Below, piece by piece: positions 8,278 through 17,294 of a stretch of 64,000 nt of DNA; position 1 is the stretch's first letter, and each line of letters begins with the position of its first letter. Source of the DNA: Ruminococcus bicirculans (ex Wegman et al. 2014) (GTDB lineage: Bacteria > Bacillota > Clostridia > Oscillospirales > Ruminococcaceae); NCBI RefSeq assembly GCF_000723465.1, contig NZ_HF545616.1, positions 930,001 through 994,000 on the forward strand. The letters are read 5' to 3'. Under the pieces are notes generated by a model, which was given only the letters and a program-made list of their open reading frames with translations, ran no database searches and was not told where the DNA came from. Position numbers and translations under genes: made by a program.

Positions 8278-9747
8278 ATGAACAGCTCGATCATTCGATA
8301 TATTTTAGGAAACGTTATGCGAATGGAAGCCTGCTTTTTGCTGCTGCCTTGCATAGTGTCGCTGGTCTACGGGGAAGGCGTGGGACTTTATTATCTTGGA
8401 ACAGCCATTGTGTGCCTTGCTTTTGGCGTGGTAATGGCTTGGAAAAAGCCTAAAAACTATGTGTTTTATCTCAAAGAGGGTTGTATAGCAACATCTTTGA
8501 GCTGGATAGTTATGAGCCTTGTTGGGTGTATGCCTTTTTGGATAAGCGGAGAGATACCAAGCTTCACGGATGCTATGTTTGAAACAGTTTCCGGATTTAC
8601 AACGACTGGTGCTTCGATCCTTACCAATGTTGAGGCGCTTTCTCATACTGCACTTTTTTGGCGAAGCTTCACGCACTGGATAGGCGGTATGGGAGTTTTG
8701 GTGTTCCTGCTTGCTATCATACCGCTGAGCGGTGGTTCAAATATAAATCTTATGAGGGCGGAAAGCCCTGGACCATCAGTGGGCAAGCTTGTTCCAAAGA
8801 TGAAATATACCGCAAGGATACTTTATATAATCTATTTTGGCATGACCATATTGGAATTTATTTTCCTTATTATCGGCAAAATGCCTGTGTTTGACAGCAT
8901 TTGTACAGCCGTTGGAACGGCAGGCACGGGTGGTTTTGGAGTCAAGAACGACAGCTTAGGAAGCTATTCGCCATATTTGCAGTGGGTGGTTGCCATTTTC
9001 ATGATACTGTTTGGCGTGAATTTTAACGCATACTATTATATTATATACAGGCACTTTAAAAAGGCATTCAAAATGGAGGAAGTACGGTGCTATTTTGCTA
9101 TAATCCTCATTGCCACAGCTATAATATTCGCAAATATCCTCGACCACTGTGTTAGCATTTTTGACGCACTTACAAAATCAGTATTTCAGGTGGCGTCGCT
9201 CATTACAAGTACGGGCTTTTCAAGCACTGACTTTAATCTGTGGCCTCAGATATGCCGGACGGTGCTTGTACTTATAATGTTCATAGGAGCTTGCGCAGGC
9301 AGTACGGGCGGAGGTATAAAGGTATCAAGAGTGATCGTGCTTTTCAAGACAATGATAAAGGAGCTTCACTCCTATATACACCCAAAGAGCATACGCAAGG
9401 TAAACCTTGACGGCAAACCTGTTGAACATGAGATAGTGCGTTCTATAAATGTTTATATCGTAACATTCGTGATAATTTTTGCTTCATCAGTTTTTATGGT
9501 GGCATTTGATGGTAAAGATCTTGTAACAAACTTTACTGCTGTGCTGACAACCATCAATAACATGGGACCTGGTCTTGCGGAGGTAGGTCCAGCAGGCAAC
9601 TTTTCAAACTTCTCTGTTTTTTCAAAGTTCGTTTTCATGTTCGATATGCTTGCAGGCAGATTGGAGCTTTTCCCTCTGCTGATACTTTTCCACCCCTCTG
9701 CATGGAAAGATCTTATTTCTAAAAGGGCGGAAGCAAGAAAATTCTGA
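8278..9747 (+). CDS. trkH: TrkH-family potassium channel subunit
   Basis: This 489-aa polytopic membrane protein forms the K+ pathway of the Trk/Ktr system regulated by TrkA. It has the four M1-P-M2-like repeats of the family. Filter-like segments include 'VSGFTTTGASILTNVEAL', 'GTAGTGGFGVKN' and 'SLITSTGFSSTDF', plus 'NNMGPGLAEVGPAGNF' in the last repeat. The 'FMFDMLAGRLELFPLLILF' C-terminus is also typical. ATG 8278 follows GCGGAGGAAAT immediately after the trkA stop. An intrinsic terminator follows, shared with the convergent spoIIID gene. Confidence 0.94.
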   Translation: MNSSIIRYILGNVMRMEACFLLLPCIVSLVYGEGVGLYYLGTAIVCLAFGVVMAWKKPKNYVFYLKEGCIATSLSWIVMSLVGCMPFWISGEIPSFTDAMFETVSGFTTTGASILTNVEALSHTALFWRSFTHWIGGMGVLVFLLAIIPLSGGSNINLMRAESPGPSVGKLVPKMKYTARILYIIYFGMTILEFIFLIIGKMPVFDSICTAVGTAGTGGFGVKNDSLGSYSPYLQWVVAIFMILFGVNFNAYYYIIYRHFKKAFKMEEVRCYFAIILIATAIIFANILDHCVSIFDALTKSVFQVASLITSTGFSSTDFNLWPQICRTVLVLIMFIGACAGSTGGGIKVSRVIVLFKTMIKELHSYIHPKSIRKVNLDGKPVEHEIVRSINVYIVTFVIIFASSVFMVAFDGKDLVTNFTAVLTTINNMGPGLAEVGPAGNFSNFSVFSKFVFMFDMLAGRLELFPLLILFHPSAWKDLISKRAEARKF

Positions 9748-9754
9748 TAACATA

Positions 9755-9782
9755 AAAAGGACGGCTCAAACCGTCCTTTTTT
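9755..9782. terminator. Bidirectional terminator between trkH and spoIIID
   Basis: The 10-bp stem AAAAGGACGG/CCGTCCTTTT (9755-9764 with 9771-9780) is flanked by A and T runs, so it can stop transcription from both convergent genes. It reaches the last base of the spoIIID stop codon. Confidence 0.88.
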
Positions 9783-10048
9783 CATTTTACAGCCTTTTTG
9801 AACTGCTGTTCATATTTATGCTTGGTCGCTATTCCGCCTCTTATATGTCTTTCACGTTTGTTTTCCTCAAGGACCTCTTTTACGCTTTTGAAAAGCTGAG
9901 GAGAGATTTTCGGCAGACGTTCTGTCAGATCCTTATGTACAGTGGATTTGCTTATGCCAAATTCCTTTGCCGCACAGCGTACCGTGGCTCTGTGTGCCGC
10001 AACATATTCTCCAAGCAGCACACATCGTTCCTTTTCGGATCCATTCAT
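9782..10048 (-). CDS. spoIIID: Sporulation transcriptional regulator SpoIIID
   Basis: This is an 88-aa helix-turn-helix protein. The diagnostic stretch 'AAKEFGISKSTVHKDLTERL' (about residues 26-45) is nearly the same as in Bacillus SpoIIID, and 'RHIRGGIATKHKYE' near the C-terminus matches as well. SpoIIID acts in the mother cell during endospore formation as an activator and repressor of sigma-E genes. GGGGTGTGAACA precedes the ATG. It is convergent with trkH and shares its terminator. Its presence suggests an endospore programme or its remnant. Confidence 0.93.
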   Translation of the reverse strand: MNGSEKERCVLLGEYVAAHRATVRCAAKEFGISKSTVHKDLTERLPKISPQLFKSVKEVLEENKRERHIRGGIATKHKYEQQFKKAVK

Positions 10049-10172
10049 TGTTCACACCCCATTAAATTTTTCTGTAGTAATCTATATGCTGTTCCTTACT
10101 TCATTATTACTTGACGTTCTTTCAGACTTTACAAAATAATTGCCGATAATCAAATATTTTTATGCAAAATGC

Positions 10173-10201
10173 TTGAAATCACACTGGGAATGTGCTATAA
10201 T
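10173..10201 (+). promoter_or_regulatory. Sigma-A promoter of the MBL-fold nuclease gene
   Basis: TTGAAA-N17-TATAAT, with TG just before the -10 hexamer (extended -10). The predicted transcript starts about 50 bases before the gene. Confidence 0.8.
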
Positions 10202-10256
10202 GTAAGTGTGATATAGATACTGTCACAGAATATGAACGAAACGAGGGGATAAGGCA

Positions 10257-11843
10257 ATGAAACTTAATTTTATCGGTGCAACACATGAGGTAACGGGAAG
10301 CTGTACATATATAGAAGCCTGCGGAAAGAGATTTCTGGTGGATTTCGGAATGGAGCAGGGCGTTGACTATTTTGAAAATGCGAAGATACCTTGTCCTCCT
10401 GGAAATATAGATTTTGTATTGCTGACTCATGCTCATATAGATCATTCAGGTCTGCTTCCACTGTTGGCGGCAGGCGGCTTTGCTGGACAGATACACGCAA
10501 CGGAGGCCACTTGTAATTTATGCGAGATAATGCTGAGAGATTCAGCGCATATTCAGGAGTTTGAAGCAGAGTGGAGAAGCAGAAAGGGCAAACGTAAGGG
10601 CACTGGCGAAGTGTCGCCACTCTATACTATGGCAGACGCAGAGGCGGCTATTGCTTGCCTTTGCCCACACCCATACAGTGAGGTGACGGAGATATCCGAG
10701 GGCATAAAGGTACGCTTTATCGACGCAGGTCACCTGCTTGGCTCATCAAGTATTGAGATATGGCTCACAGAGAACGGTGAAGAACGTAAGATCGTATTTT
10801 CGGGAGATATAGGAAACCTTGACCAGCCTCTTATCAGAGATCCGCAGTATATAACGGAGGCAGATTATGTTGTAATGGAGTCCACATACGGTAACCGTCG
10901 CCATGATAAGCCGAAGGACTATGCAAAGAGTCTTGCAGAGGTCATTCAAAAGACCTTTGATAGGGGAGGAAACCTTGTTATACCGTCATTTGCAGTGGGC
11001 AGAACTCAGGAACTGCTGTATTTTATAAGGCATATCAAGGCGGAGAATATGGTGACGGGTCATGGGGATTTTCCTGTGTATGTGGATTCTCCGCTGGCTA
11101 TCGAAGCCACACAGATATTCAATAAGAACAAAAATTCATGTTTCGATGAAGAGGCAATGTCCTATGTGAACAAGGGCATAAATCCTATCACTTTCAGCGG
11201 ACTTAATATCGCTGTCACAAGTGACGAGTCAAGAGCCATAAACTTTATCGACACACCTAAGATAATAATTTCCGCAAGCGGTATGTGCGAGGCGGGCAGA
11301 ATAAAACACCACCTCAAGCACAATTTGTGGAAACCTGAAAACACCATACTTTTTGTGGGCTATCAGGCTATGAATACCCTTGGAAGAAGCCTTGTGGAGG
11401 GTGCAAAAACTGCAAAGCTTTTCGGTGAGGAAGTCGTTGTCAGGGCTGAAATACTGGTGCTGCCAGGCGTGAGCGGTCACGCTGACGTTGACGGTCTGGA
11501 CAGGTGGATAAAAAGCTATGAAAAGCCGCCTAAGAAAGTCTTTGTCAACCACGGCGAGGATTCAGTTGCTGAGGCGTATAAGGAGCATTTGCGTAACGAT
11601 TTCGGGCTTAACGCCTTTGCACCTTACAGCGGTGCGGAGCTTGACCTTATAAGCGGCGAGTTCAAAAACACGGCCCCTATAAAGATAGTCAAGAAGACAG
11701 GCGCGTCCCCTAACTATCAGCGTCTGCTCAGCGCTCTTGACAGGCTGACGGCTTTGGTAAACAAAAGCTCAGGTCTTACTAATAAAGACCTTGCAAAGCT
11801 CACTGATACCATAAATAATATCTGTGCGAAGTGGAACGATTAG
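10257..11843 (+). CDS. MBL-fold beta-CASP ribonuclease-like metallohydrolase
   Basis: This 528-aa protein has the metallo-beta-lactamase signature HAHIDH (residues 58-63), further metal ligands in 'DAGHLLGSSSIEIW' and 'VFSGDIGN', and the beta-CASP domain with 'PSFAVGRTQELLYF' and 'IISASGMCEAGRIKHHL'. The C-terminal His motif is 'PGVSGHADVDGL'. This is the architecture of bacterial homologues of CPSF73/RNase J-like nucleases, so cytoplasmic RNA processing is likely but the substrate is unknown. It is transcribed from its own promoter; the start is fixed by GAGGGGATAAGGCA before the ATG. The kinase-like gene downstream may be co-transcribed. Confidence 0.88.
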   Translation: MKLNFIGATHEVTGSCTYIEACGKRFLVDFGMEQGVDYFENAKIPCPPGNIDFVLLTHAHIDHSGLLPLLAAGGFAGQIHATEATCNLCEIMLRDSAHIQEFEAEWRSRKGKRKGTGEVSPLYTMADAEAAIACLCPHPYSEVTEISEGIKVRFIDAGHLLGSSSIEIWLTENGEERKIVFSGDIGNLDQPLIRDPQYITEADYVVMESTYGNRRHDKPKDYAKSLAEVIQKTFDRGGNLVIPSFAVGRTQELLYFIRHIKAENMVTGHGDFPVYVDSPLAIEATQIFNKNKNSCFDEEAMSYVNKGINPITFSGLNIAVTSDESRAINFIDTPKIIISASGMCEAGRIKHHLKHNLWKPENTILFVGYQAMNTLGRSLVEGAKTAKLFGEEVVVRAEILVLPGVSGHADVDGLDRWIKSYEKPPKKVFVNHGEDSVAEAYKEHLRNDFGLNAFAPYSGAELDLISGEFKNTAPIKIVKKTGASPNYQRLLSALDRLTALVNKSSGLTNKDLAKLTDTINNICAKWND

Positions 11844-11870
11844 CTTTTGCTGCACATATAATATGAGATA

Positions 11871-11910
11871 CAGGGCAACACTGCACGCTTTATGTGTGGT
11901 GTTGCCTGAC
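11871..11910. repeat. Inverted repeat resembling MITE ends
   Basis: A near-perfect hairpin joins CAGGGCAACACTGCAC and GTGTGGTGTTGCCTG around a short loop. The arms contain AGGCAACACC, the same core as the terminal repeats of the MITE-like element at 52819-52998. It may be a solo end pair or an internal deletion of that family, or a simple hairpin upstream of the kinase gene. Confidence 0.45.
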
Positions 11911-11935
11911 GCATACGAAAGGAACAAACCACACA

Positions 11936-12871
11936 ATGAAAAAGATACACGTCTGTGCTATAAACAGAAAGGTCAGAGATGACGAAAAGCTTTTTGTTGA
12001 AGAGTGCGACAGAAAATATAATGAAAAGCTCGTTGCCATTGCAGACAGCATCGAGGAGCATCAAAAGGAGAAGCCTATATTGCTTTTGGCAGGTCCGTCA
12101 GGGGCGGGCAAGACCACAACAGCGTTGAAAATAGAGGAAATACTTGACAGCAGGGGTATACACACCCACACTATCTCTATGGACGATTATTTTCTTCCAG
12201 CGGACAGCTTCACCGCTGTTATAGGAGAGGACGGCAAGCCTGACTATGAATCTCCTGACAGAATAGACAGAAAGCTTCTTTATGAGCATATGGAAAAGAT
12301 AAACAGCGGTGAGGAAGTCGTTCTGCCGAAGTTTGAATTTTCAGAACAATGCAGGCGTGATGGAGAAAAACTCAGACGAAACAAAAACGACATAGTTGTT
12401 TTTGAGGGTATCCATGCCCTTAACCCGGAGGTCACAGGTGCGGCTGGGGATTATGCAAGATGTATGTATGTCAGTGTAAGAAGCAGACTCGAATTGAAAG
12501 ACGGTGAGCTTCTGCATCCTTGCTATATCAGGCTTATGCGCAGACTTATAAGGGACGGATTTTTCCGTGGCAGAAGTGCAGCGGAAACACTAGATATGTT
12601 CGACAGCGTTGAGGCTGGCGAGAACAAGTATATAATGCCATACAAGCACAGGGCTGAGTTTTCAGTGGATACTTTTCACGCTTATGAGCCTGCCTTGTAT
12701 AAGAACTATCTTTTGAATACACTGCGACGTGAGAGCAGGAGCTATAAGGATTTTGAACGCTTTTTGCCTATGCTAAAAGCCCTTGAGGAGATAGAGCCGG
12801 TGATGCTCGAAAGTGTGCCTGTAAATTCCCTTGCAAGGGAGTTTGTAGGTGAGAGCAGCTATAGCTACTAA
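11936..12871 (+). CDS. Uridine kinase / phosphoribulokinase-family protein
   Basis: This is a 311-aa P-loop kinase-like protein. After a short N-terminal region it has Walker A 'LLAGPSGAGKTTTALKIEE', then 'ISMDDYFLP', 'PDRIDRKLLYEHM' and 'IVVFEGIHALNPEV', the sequence of motifs of the uridine kinase/PRK family. Related clostridial nucleoside kinases of about 550 aa carry an N-terminal TGS-type domain that is missing here. The substrate is probably a nucleoside but is not proven by sequence. ATG 11936 follows GAAAGGA at a slightly long spacing. A terminator follows directly. Confidence 0.82.
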   Translation: MKKIHVCAINRKVRDDEKLFVEECDRKYNEKLVAIADSIEEHQKEKPILLLAGPSGAGKTTTALKIEEILDSRGIHTHTISMDDYFLPADSFTAVIGEDGKPDYESPDRIDRKLLYEHMEKINSGEEVVLPKFEFSEQCRRDGEKLRRNKNDIVVFEGIHALNPEVTGAAGDYARCMYVSVRSRLELKDGELLHPCYIRLMRRLIRDGFFRGRSAAETLDMFDSVEAGENKYIMPYKHRAEFSVDTFHAYEPALYKNYLLNTLRRESRSYKDFERFLPMLKALEEIEPVMLESVPVNSLAREFVGESSYSY

Positions 12872-12877
12872 GACGAT

Positions 12878-12908
12878 AAAACGCCGTCGGAAAAGGACGG
12901 CGTTTTGC
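12878..12908 (+). terminator. Terminator after the uridine-kinase-like gene
   Basis: An 11-bp perfect stem AAAACGCCGTC/GACGGCGTTTT (12878-12888 with 12896-12906) lies seven bases after the stop codon, with the U-tract inside the 3' arm. Confidence 0.88.
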
Positions 12909-12917
12909 TATGCTTGC

Positions 12918-12946
12918 TTGACTTTTTTTATAAAAAGTAGTAAAAT
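12918..12946 (+). promoter_or_regulatory. Sigma-A promoter of the GGDEF/EAL gene
   Basis: TTGACT-N17-TAAAAT, about 80 bases upstream of the ATG at 13025 and just after the preceding terminator. Confidence 0.75.
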
Positions 12947-13024
12947 GAGATAAGGTAAGTACAGGTATTTTTGAAAACGTTTTCCTGAACGTGATCATTG
13001 AATAAAAAATTAGTGGGGATAAAA

Positions 13025-14698
13025 ATGAATTTTGATAATGATTTGATGCTTTTCTTCCGAACGATATATGAAGATTCGGAGAATATGGACGAATGCAGTG
13101 CCAAGGTGAAAAGTGCTGTGGCTGCTGTGGCAGACAAGCTTGACATCGTCAGAGCGGAGCTTGCAGTGAAAATGCCTGCAACAAAGCTTTGTGAGGATGG
13201 TGCAGATATGCTCATGGTGCTTTATGACAGAGAGAAGGACGTGGAAAACGAGCCTTTTGAGGCAAGTTTTCCTTTGTTTGAAGGCGGATTTATAACAGTG
13301 ACCTTTTATTCTGGTAATTCCAATGGTTTTGATAACGAGCAAAGGAATATCGTAGAGATAATCGCAAACACTGTTTTTATCCAATTTAACAGGGTAATTA
13401 TGCAGGAGCTTGTTACTCATGTTATAAAAACGGATATCGAAACAGGTGCAGCAACTTTAGACGCTTTGATAAATTACGCCGGTATGCTTATAGCGCAAAA
13501 CAGGATAGAGGATTTCAGTATAATCTTTTTCAATATACATAACTTCAAATATGTAAATAAGGTATTAAATTACGAACAGGGCGACGTTGTTTTGCGTAAT
13601 TATACAAAGACAATATACCGAAATCTTTCAGATGGTGAGATTATCACAAGACTTGGCGGCGATAATTTCGTTATGCTTGTAAAGAAAGAATCGCTCAGAG
13701 AATATATTGATATGCTCAGCTTTATGAACATAAGGTATGATGATGGCAAAGTATCAAAGGATTTTATTTTTAGTGCAACCATCGGATATTCGTCAACTGT
13801 GGGTATAAGATATCCAAGAGAAGTAATGGCTCGTGCAAGCATTGCATATTCTGCTGCAAGACGAGTTGGTGCAGGCCATGTAATGGAGTATTCCGAAAAT
13901 ATAAAACAAGAACTGATGAAAATTCAGGGAGTGCTGTCAAACTTCATGGCTGGGCTTATGGCTGGTGAGTTCGAGGTGTATTATCAGCCAAAGGTACGCA
14001 TCGAAACCAAGGAGATATTTGGTGCAGAAGCCCTTGTACGTTGGCATAGAAAGGGAAGGATATCAGCACCGGTGGAGTTTGTTCCGTTTCTTACCAATGA
14101 CGGAAGCATAATAAAGCTTGACTACTATGTGCTTGAAGAAGTTTGCAAATGGCTGAGAAAACGTATAGATATGGGTTTTGAACCCTTGAGGATATCAGTG
14201 AATTTTTCGAGGAAGCACCTGGAAGAAAAAAATATGATAGGCAATATAGTTGCCTTGATCGACAAATACGAGCTTGATCACCAGCTTATAGAAATAGAGC
14301 TTACTGAAAGCGAGGATTATCAGAATTTTGAGCTTATCACAGAGATCGTGAATGGTCTGAGAGCTAATGGTATCGTCACATCTATGGACGATTTTGGTAC
14401 TGGCTTTTCATCGCTCAATATGATAAAGAACGTTGATCTTCAGGTAATAAAGATAGACAAGTCCTTTATTCCTCTTGAAAAGGATTATGAGGGCAAGGAT
14501 AAAGATCTTATAATGTTCTATTACATTATAAAAATGGTTAAAAAGCTTGGCAAGGAAACTATCGCCGAGGGAGTTGAAACTGAGCAGCAGCTTGACTATC
14601 TCAGAGAAGTTGGCTGTGACGCTGTTCAGGGCTTTGTGTTTGACAAGCCTCTGCCTGCGGCTGAGTTTGAGAAACGTCTTGCCTGCGGTTATAACTGA
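13025..14698 (+). CDS. Degenerate GGDEF plus EAL protein (probable c-di-GMP phosphodiesterase)
   Basis: This 557-aa protein has no obvious membrane segment. Residues about 1-140 look like a GAF-type sensory region. A GGDEF-like domain follows with GGDNF (about 211-215) in place of GGDEF and no RxxD inhibitory site, so cyclase activity is doubtful. The C-terminal EAL domain starts near 335 with 'GAEALVRW'. It keeps the catalytic set: the Asn in '[10 protein letters not shown]', Glu in 'IEIELTES', '[11 protein letters not shown]', 'VIKIDKSFI', 'AEGVET' and '[11 protein letters not shown]'. Hydrolysis of c-di-GMP is therefore likely. ATG 13025 has AGTGGGG upstream; a TTG nine codons earlier is less likely. 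Confidence 0.88.
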   Translation: MNFDNDLMLFFRTIYEDSENMDECSAKVKSAVAAVADKLDIVRAELAVKMPATKLCEDGADMLMVLYDREKDVENEPFEASFPLFEGGFITVTFYSGNSNGFDNEQRNIVEIIANTVFIQFNRVIMQELVTHVIKTDIETGAATLDALINYAGMLIAQNRIEDFSIIFFNIHNFKYVNKVLNYEQGDVVLRNYTKTIYRNLSDGEIITRLGGDNFVMLVKKESLREYIDMLSFMNIRYDDGKVSKDFIFSATIGYSSTVGIRYPREVMARASIAYSAARRVGAGHVMEYSENIKQELMKIQGVLSNFMAGLMAGEFEVYYQPKVRIETKEIFGAEALVRWHRKGRISAPVEFVPFLTNDGSIIKLDYYVLEEVCKWLRKRIDMGFEPLRISVNFSRKHLEEKNMIGNIVALIDKYELDHQLIEIELTESEDYQNFELITEIVNGLRANGIVTSMDDFGTGFSSLNMIKNVDLQVIKIDKSFIPLEKDYEGKDKDLIMFYYIIKMVKKLGKETIAEGVETEQQLDYLREVGCDAVQGFVFDKPLPAAEFEKRLACGYN

Positions 14699-14703
14699 TA
14701 AAT

Positions 14704-14736
14704 AAAAGGACGAACATTTTGTGTTCGTCCTTTTTT
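14704..14736. terminator. Terminator between the EAL gene and convergent recQ
   Basis: A 13-bp stem AAAAGGACGAACA/TGTTCGTCCTTTT (14704-14716 with 14722-14734) runs into T residues; it can serve both converging genes. Confidence 0.85.
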
Positions 14737-14775
14737 CTGCATGAATGAAAACAGCCGCAAAACCGCATTTTAGTA

Positions 14776-17061
14776 TTAGTTTTGTGCATCTTTGCTGAGT
14801 ATCTCCTCTATGTTATCAAAGATAAACTCCTGCGCTTGCTTTGGAAAAAGTATCGTTTTGTAGCTGTTTCCAAGCTGTGATATTTTTTCACGCTCTATTA
14901 TTCCTGCTTCAGGGGAAAGTATTGTAGTTTCAAGAAAGCCCCTGCCGTTTGCACCGTCTTTTGCAAGATAATTTTCACCTATGAGCCATTCTTTTATGGC
15001 AAGTTTTATGCTTCTTATATCGCCGTCTGTGCCGAGCTGATAGAAAATGCTGTCGCATACTTCTGAAAGGGTCATATCCTGTTCCTTGCCTGAAAGCTCA
15101 CCTGCGTGGGCAATTATATATTCCTTTGTGCTTTGACCGCCAACCGCATTTTGTTTTTGCAGATAGCCCTCTGGGATATATTTATAACCCGAAGCAGCGT
15201 CAGGATTTTCCTTGAGATATTTCTGTATCTCAGCTACAAAGTATCTTCCATAACGTTCCTGCTTTGACTTTCCCACCCCTGAGATATTCAAAAGCTCCGT
15301 CTGCGTCTTAGGCAGCTTTATACACATATCACGCAGTGAAGCGTCTGTAAGAATGATATATGCAGGCAGACTCGCCTGTGTCGCAAGCTTGCTCCGCACA
15401 GCTCTGAGCCGTCCGAAAAGCTCCTTGTCAAATGTCGTAACTTCGTCCCTGCCGATCTTTGTGACCGTTTCGCTCTTTGGCTTTTTCTTTGGAAGGCGTA
15501 TTGTAATAGTCTTTTTGTCCATTAATATCTCTGCAGACCTTCTGGTAAGTGTAAGCACAGAAAAATCCCCGTGTGAAGTCTGTGTGATGTAATCATCAGC
15601 TTCAAGAAAAGCTATGAGCCTGCGGATATATACCTGCGTGGAGTCTTTCATTATGCCGTAGGTTGAAAGAGTGGAAAGGTCAAAACGCTTTACCTTTTCG
15701 GAGTCTGAGCCTTTAAGTATCTGTGCTATGACACCTGCTCCAAAAGAAAGGTTTCGCTGGTGAAGTCTATAAATGCAGGAAAGCACTTTTTGGCAATCTA
15801 CAGACACGTCAACTTCTTCTGTTTCTCCGAAATCACCCAAACAGCCTGAGCAGTTCTGACAAGGCTTGTCCTGCTTCTCACCGAAATATCCAAGGATAAA
15901 CTCTCTCAGACAGCCGTTTGTGTTGCAGTAATCGGTCATCTTTTTCAGACGCATAAGATCACGTTTGCGTATCATTTCAAGAGTGTCATCGTCAAGGTCG
16001 GGATTGTCATGTGAATTGTTTATAAGAAACTTGTTGGTCGCAACGTCCTGACCGCTGTAGAGCAAAATGCACTTTGCTTCGTTTCCGTCACGTCCCGCTC
16101 TGCCTGCCTCCTGATAATAGCTTTCAATATTCTTAGGCATATTGTAATGTATGACATAGCTCACGTTTGATTTGTCTATTCCCATGCCGAAAGCATTGGT
16201 CGCCACCATGACCTGGACACGGTCAAAAATAAAATCATCTTGATTTTTACGCCTTTCCTCATCAGAAAGTCCTGCATGATAGCGTGAAGCGTTGTAGCCG
16301 TCGGCACAGAGCTTTTCACACACGCTCTCAACATTTTTTCTTGTGGAGCAGTAGATTATTCCGCAGTTGTCCTTGTATTTCTCAACTATCCTCACTGCTT
16401 CACTGTATTTGTCATGAGGGTGAGAAACGCCAAAGTAGAGATTTTTTCTGTCAAAGCCTGTGGTTATGGTGAAAGGGTCACGTAGTTCAAGCATTTTGAT
16501 AATGTCTGCTTTTACTTCTGCGGTGGCAGTGGCGGTGAATGCACTGACTATGGGACGGTAGGGAAGTTTACCAAGAAACTCGGGTATCTTCATATAGGAA
16601 GGTCTGAAATCCTGTCCCCACTGAGAAACGCAGTGGGCTTCGTCCACCGCAAGCATGGATATCTTCACCGACGAAGCCAGTGACAGAAACGATCCTGTCA
16701 TCAGCCTTTCAGGTGCAACATATATTATCTTGTACATACCACGGGCGGCGTTTGATATAGCCATTTCATACTGTGCCGCCGTCAGTGAGGAGTTCAGATA
16801 CGCTGCCCTCACTCCAGATTGTATCAGCGAGTTCACCTGATCTTTCATAAGGGATATGAGCGGCGAAACAACTATAGTTATCCCGTCAAACATAAGAGCA
16901 GGTATTTGATAGCACATAGATTTGCCTGCGCCTGTTGGCATAACTCCAAGGCAGTCACGCCCTGCAAGTATGCTGTCTATTATCTGCTCCTGACCGTTTC
17001 TGAACTGAGAGTGCCCGAAAAAGTCCTGAAGCACTGAATACTTATTGTGAAAATCTGTCAT
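14776..17061 (-). CDS. recQ: ATP-dependent DNA helicase RecQ
   Basis: This 761-aa SF2 helicase acts in recombination and repair. Motif 0 is FRNGQ (20-24), Walker A is MPTGAGKS (41-48) and motif II is 'LAVDEAHC'. Motif VI is 'QEAGRAGRDG'. The RecQ-C-terminal zinc cluster is 'NGCLREFILGYFG' plus 'PCQNCSGC', followed by a winged helix and an HRDC domain ('LRAVRSKLATQASLPAYIIL'). About 100 further residues after HRDC resemble the helicase-associated tail of longer clostridial RecQ. It lies opposite to and between the c-di-GMP genes, with its own consensus promoter. Confidence 0.95.
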   Translation of the reverse strand: MTDFHNKYSVLQDFFGHSQFRNGQEQIIDSILAGRDCLGVMPTGAGKSMCYQIPALMFDGITIVVSPLISLMKDQVNSLIQSGVRAAYLNSSLTAAQYEMAISNAARGMYKIIYVAPERLMTGSFLSLASSVKISMLAVDEAHCVSQWGQDFRPSYMKIPEFLGKLPYRPIVSAFTATATAEVKADIIKMLELRDPFTITTGFDRKNLYFGVSHPHDKYSEAVRIVEKYKDNCGIIYCSTRKNVESVCEKLCADGYNASRYHAGLSDEERRKNQDDFIFDRVQVMVATNAFGMGIDKSNVSYVIHYNMPKNIESYYQEAGRAGRDGNEAKCILLYSGQDVATNKFLINNSHDNPDLDDDTLEMIRKRDLMRLKKMTDYCNTNGCLREFILGYFGEKQDKPCQNCSGCLGDFGETEEVDVSVDCQKVLSCIYRLHQRNLSFGAGVIAQILKGSDSEKVKRFDLSTLSTYGIMKDSTQVYIRRLIAFLEADDYITQTSHGDFSVLTLTRRSAEILMDKKTITIRLPKKKPKSETVTKIGRDEVTTFDKELFGRLRAVRSKLATQASLPAYIILTDASLRDMCIKLPKTQTELLNISGVGKSKQERYGRYFVAEIQKYLKENPDAASGYKYIPEGYLQKQNAVGGQSTKEYIIAHAGELSGKEQDMTLSEVCDSIFYQLGTDGDIRSIKLAIKEWLIGENYLAKDGANGRGFLETTILSPEAGIIEREKISQLGNSYKTILFPKQAQEFIFDNIEEILSKDAQN

Positions 17062-17094
17062 TTTATCCTAACTTTCCATTGTGTGTATGCTTAT

Positions 17095-17123
17095 ATTATA
17101 CTACCAAAAACCAGCTAAGTCAA
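17095..17123 (-). promoter_or_regulatory. Sigma-A promoter of recQ
   Basis: On the minus strand TTGACT-N17-TATAAT (-35 at 17118-17123, -10 at 17095-17100), about 35 bases before the recQ ATG. Confidence 0.82.
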
Positions 17124-17177
17124 ACAGATATACAAAATTCCATGCACGATTTTGTAACATCTTTTCCTTAGTCGCTA

Positions 17178-17206
17178 TTGTAATTTTATCGGGATTGTGT
17201 TATAAT
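17178..17206 (+). promoter_or_regulatory. Sigma-A promoter of the EAL/beta-helix gene
   Basis: TTGTAA-N17-TATAAT with the -10 at 17201-17206. It diverges from the recQ promoter 55 bases away. Confidence 0.75.
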
Positions 17207-17294
17207 AGGCTTGGTAAATAATTAGTTATAAAAATATAAAAAATTAACAAATCTCCAAAGGAAGGGTTGTCTGAACACAGTCGTATATTCAGGC

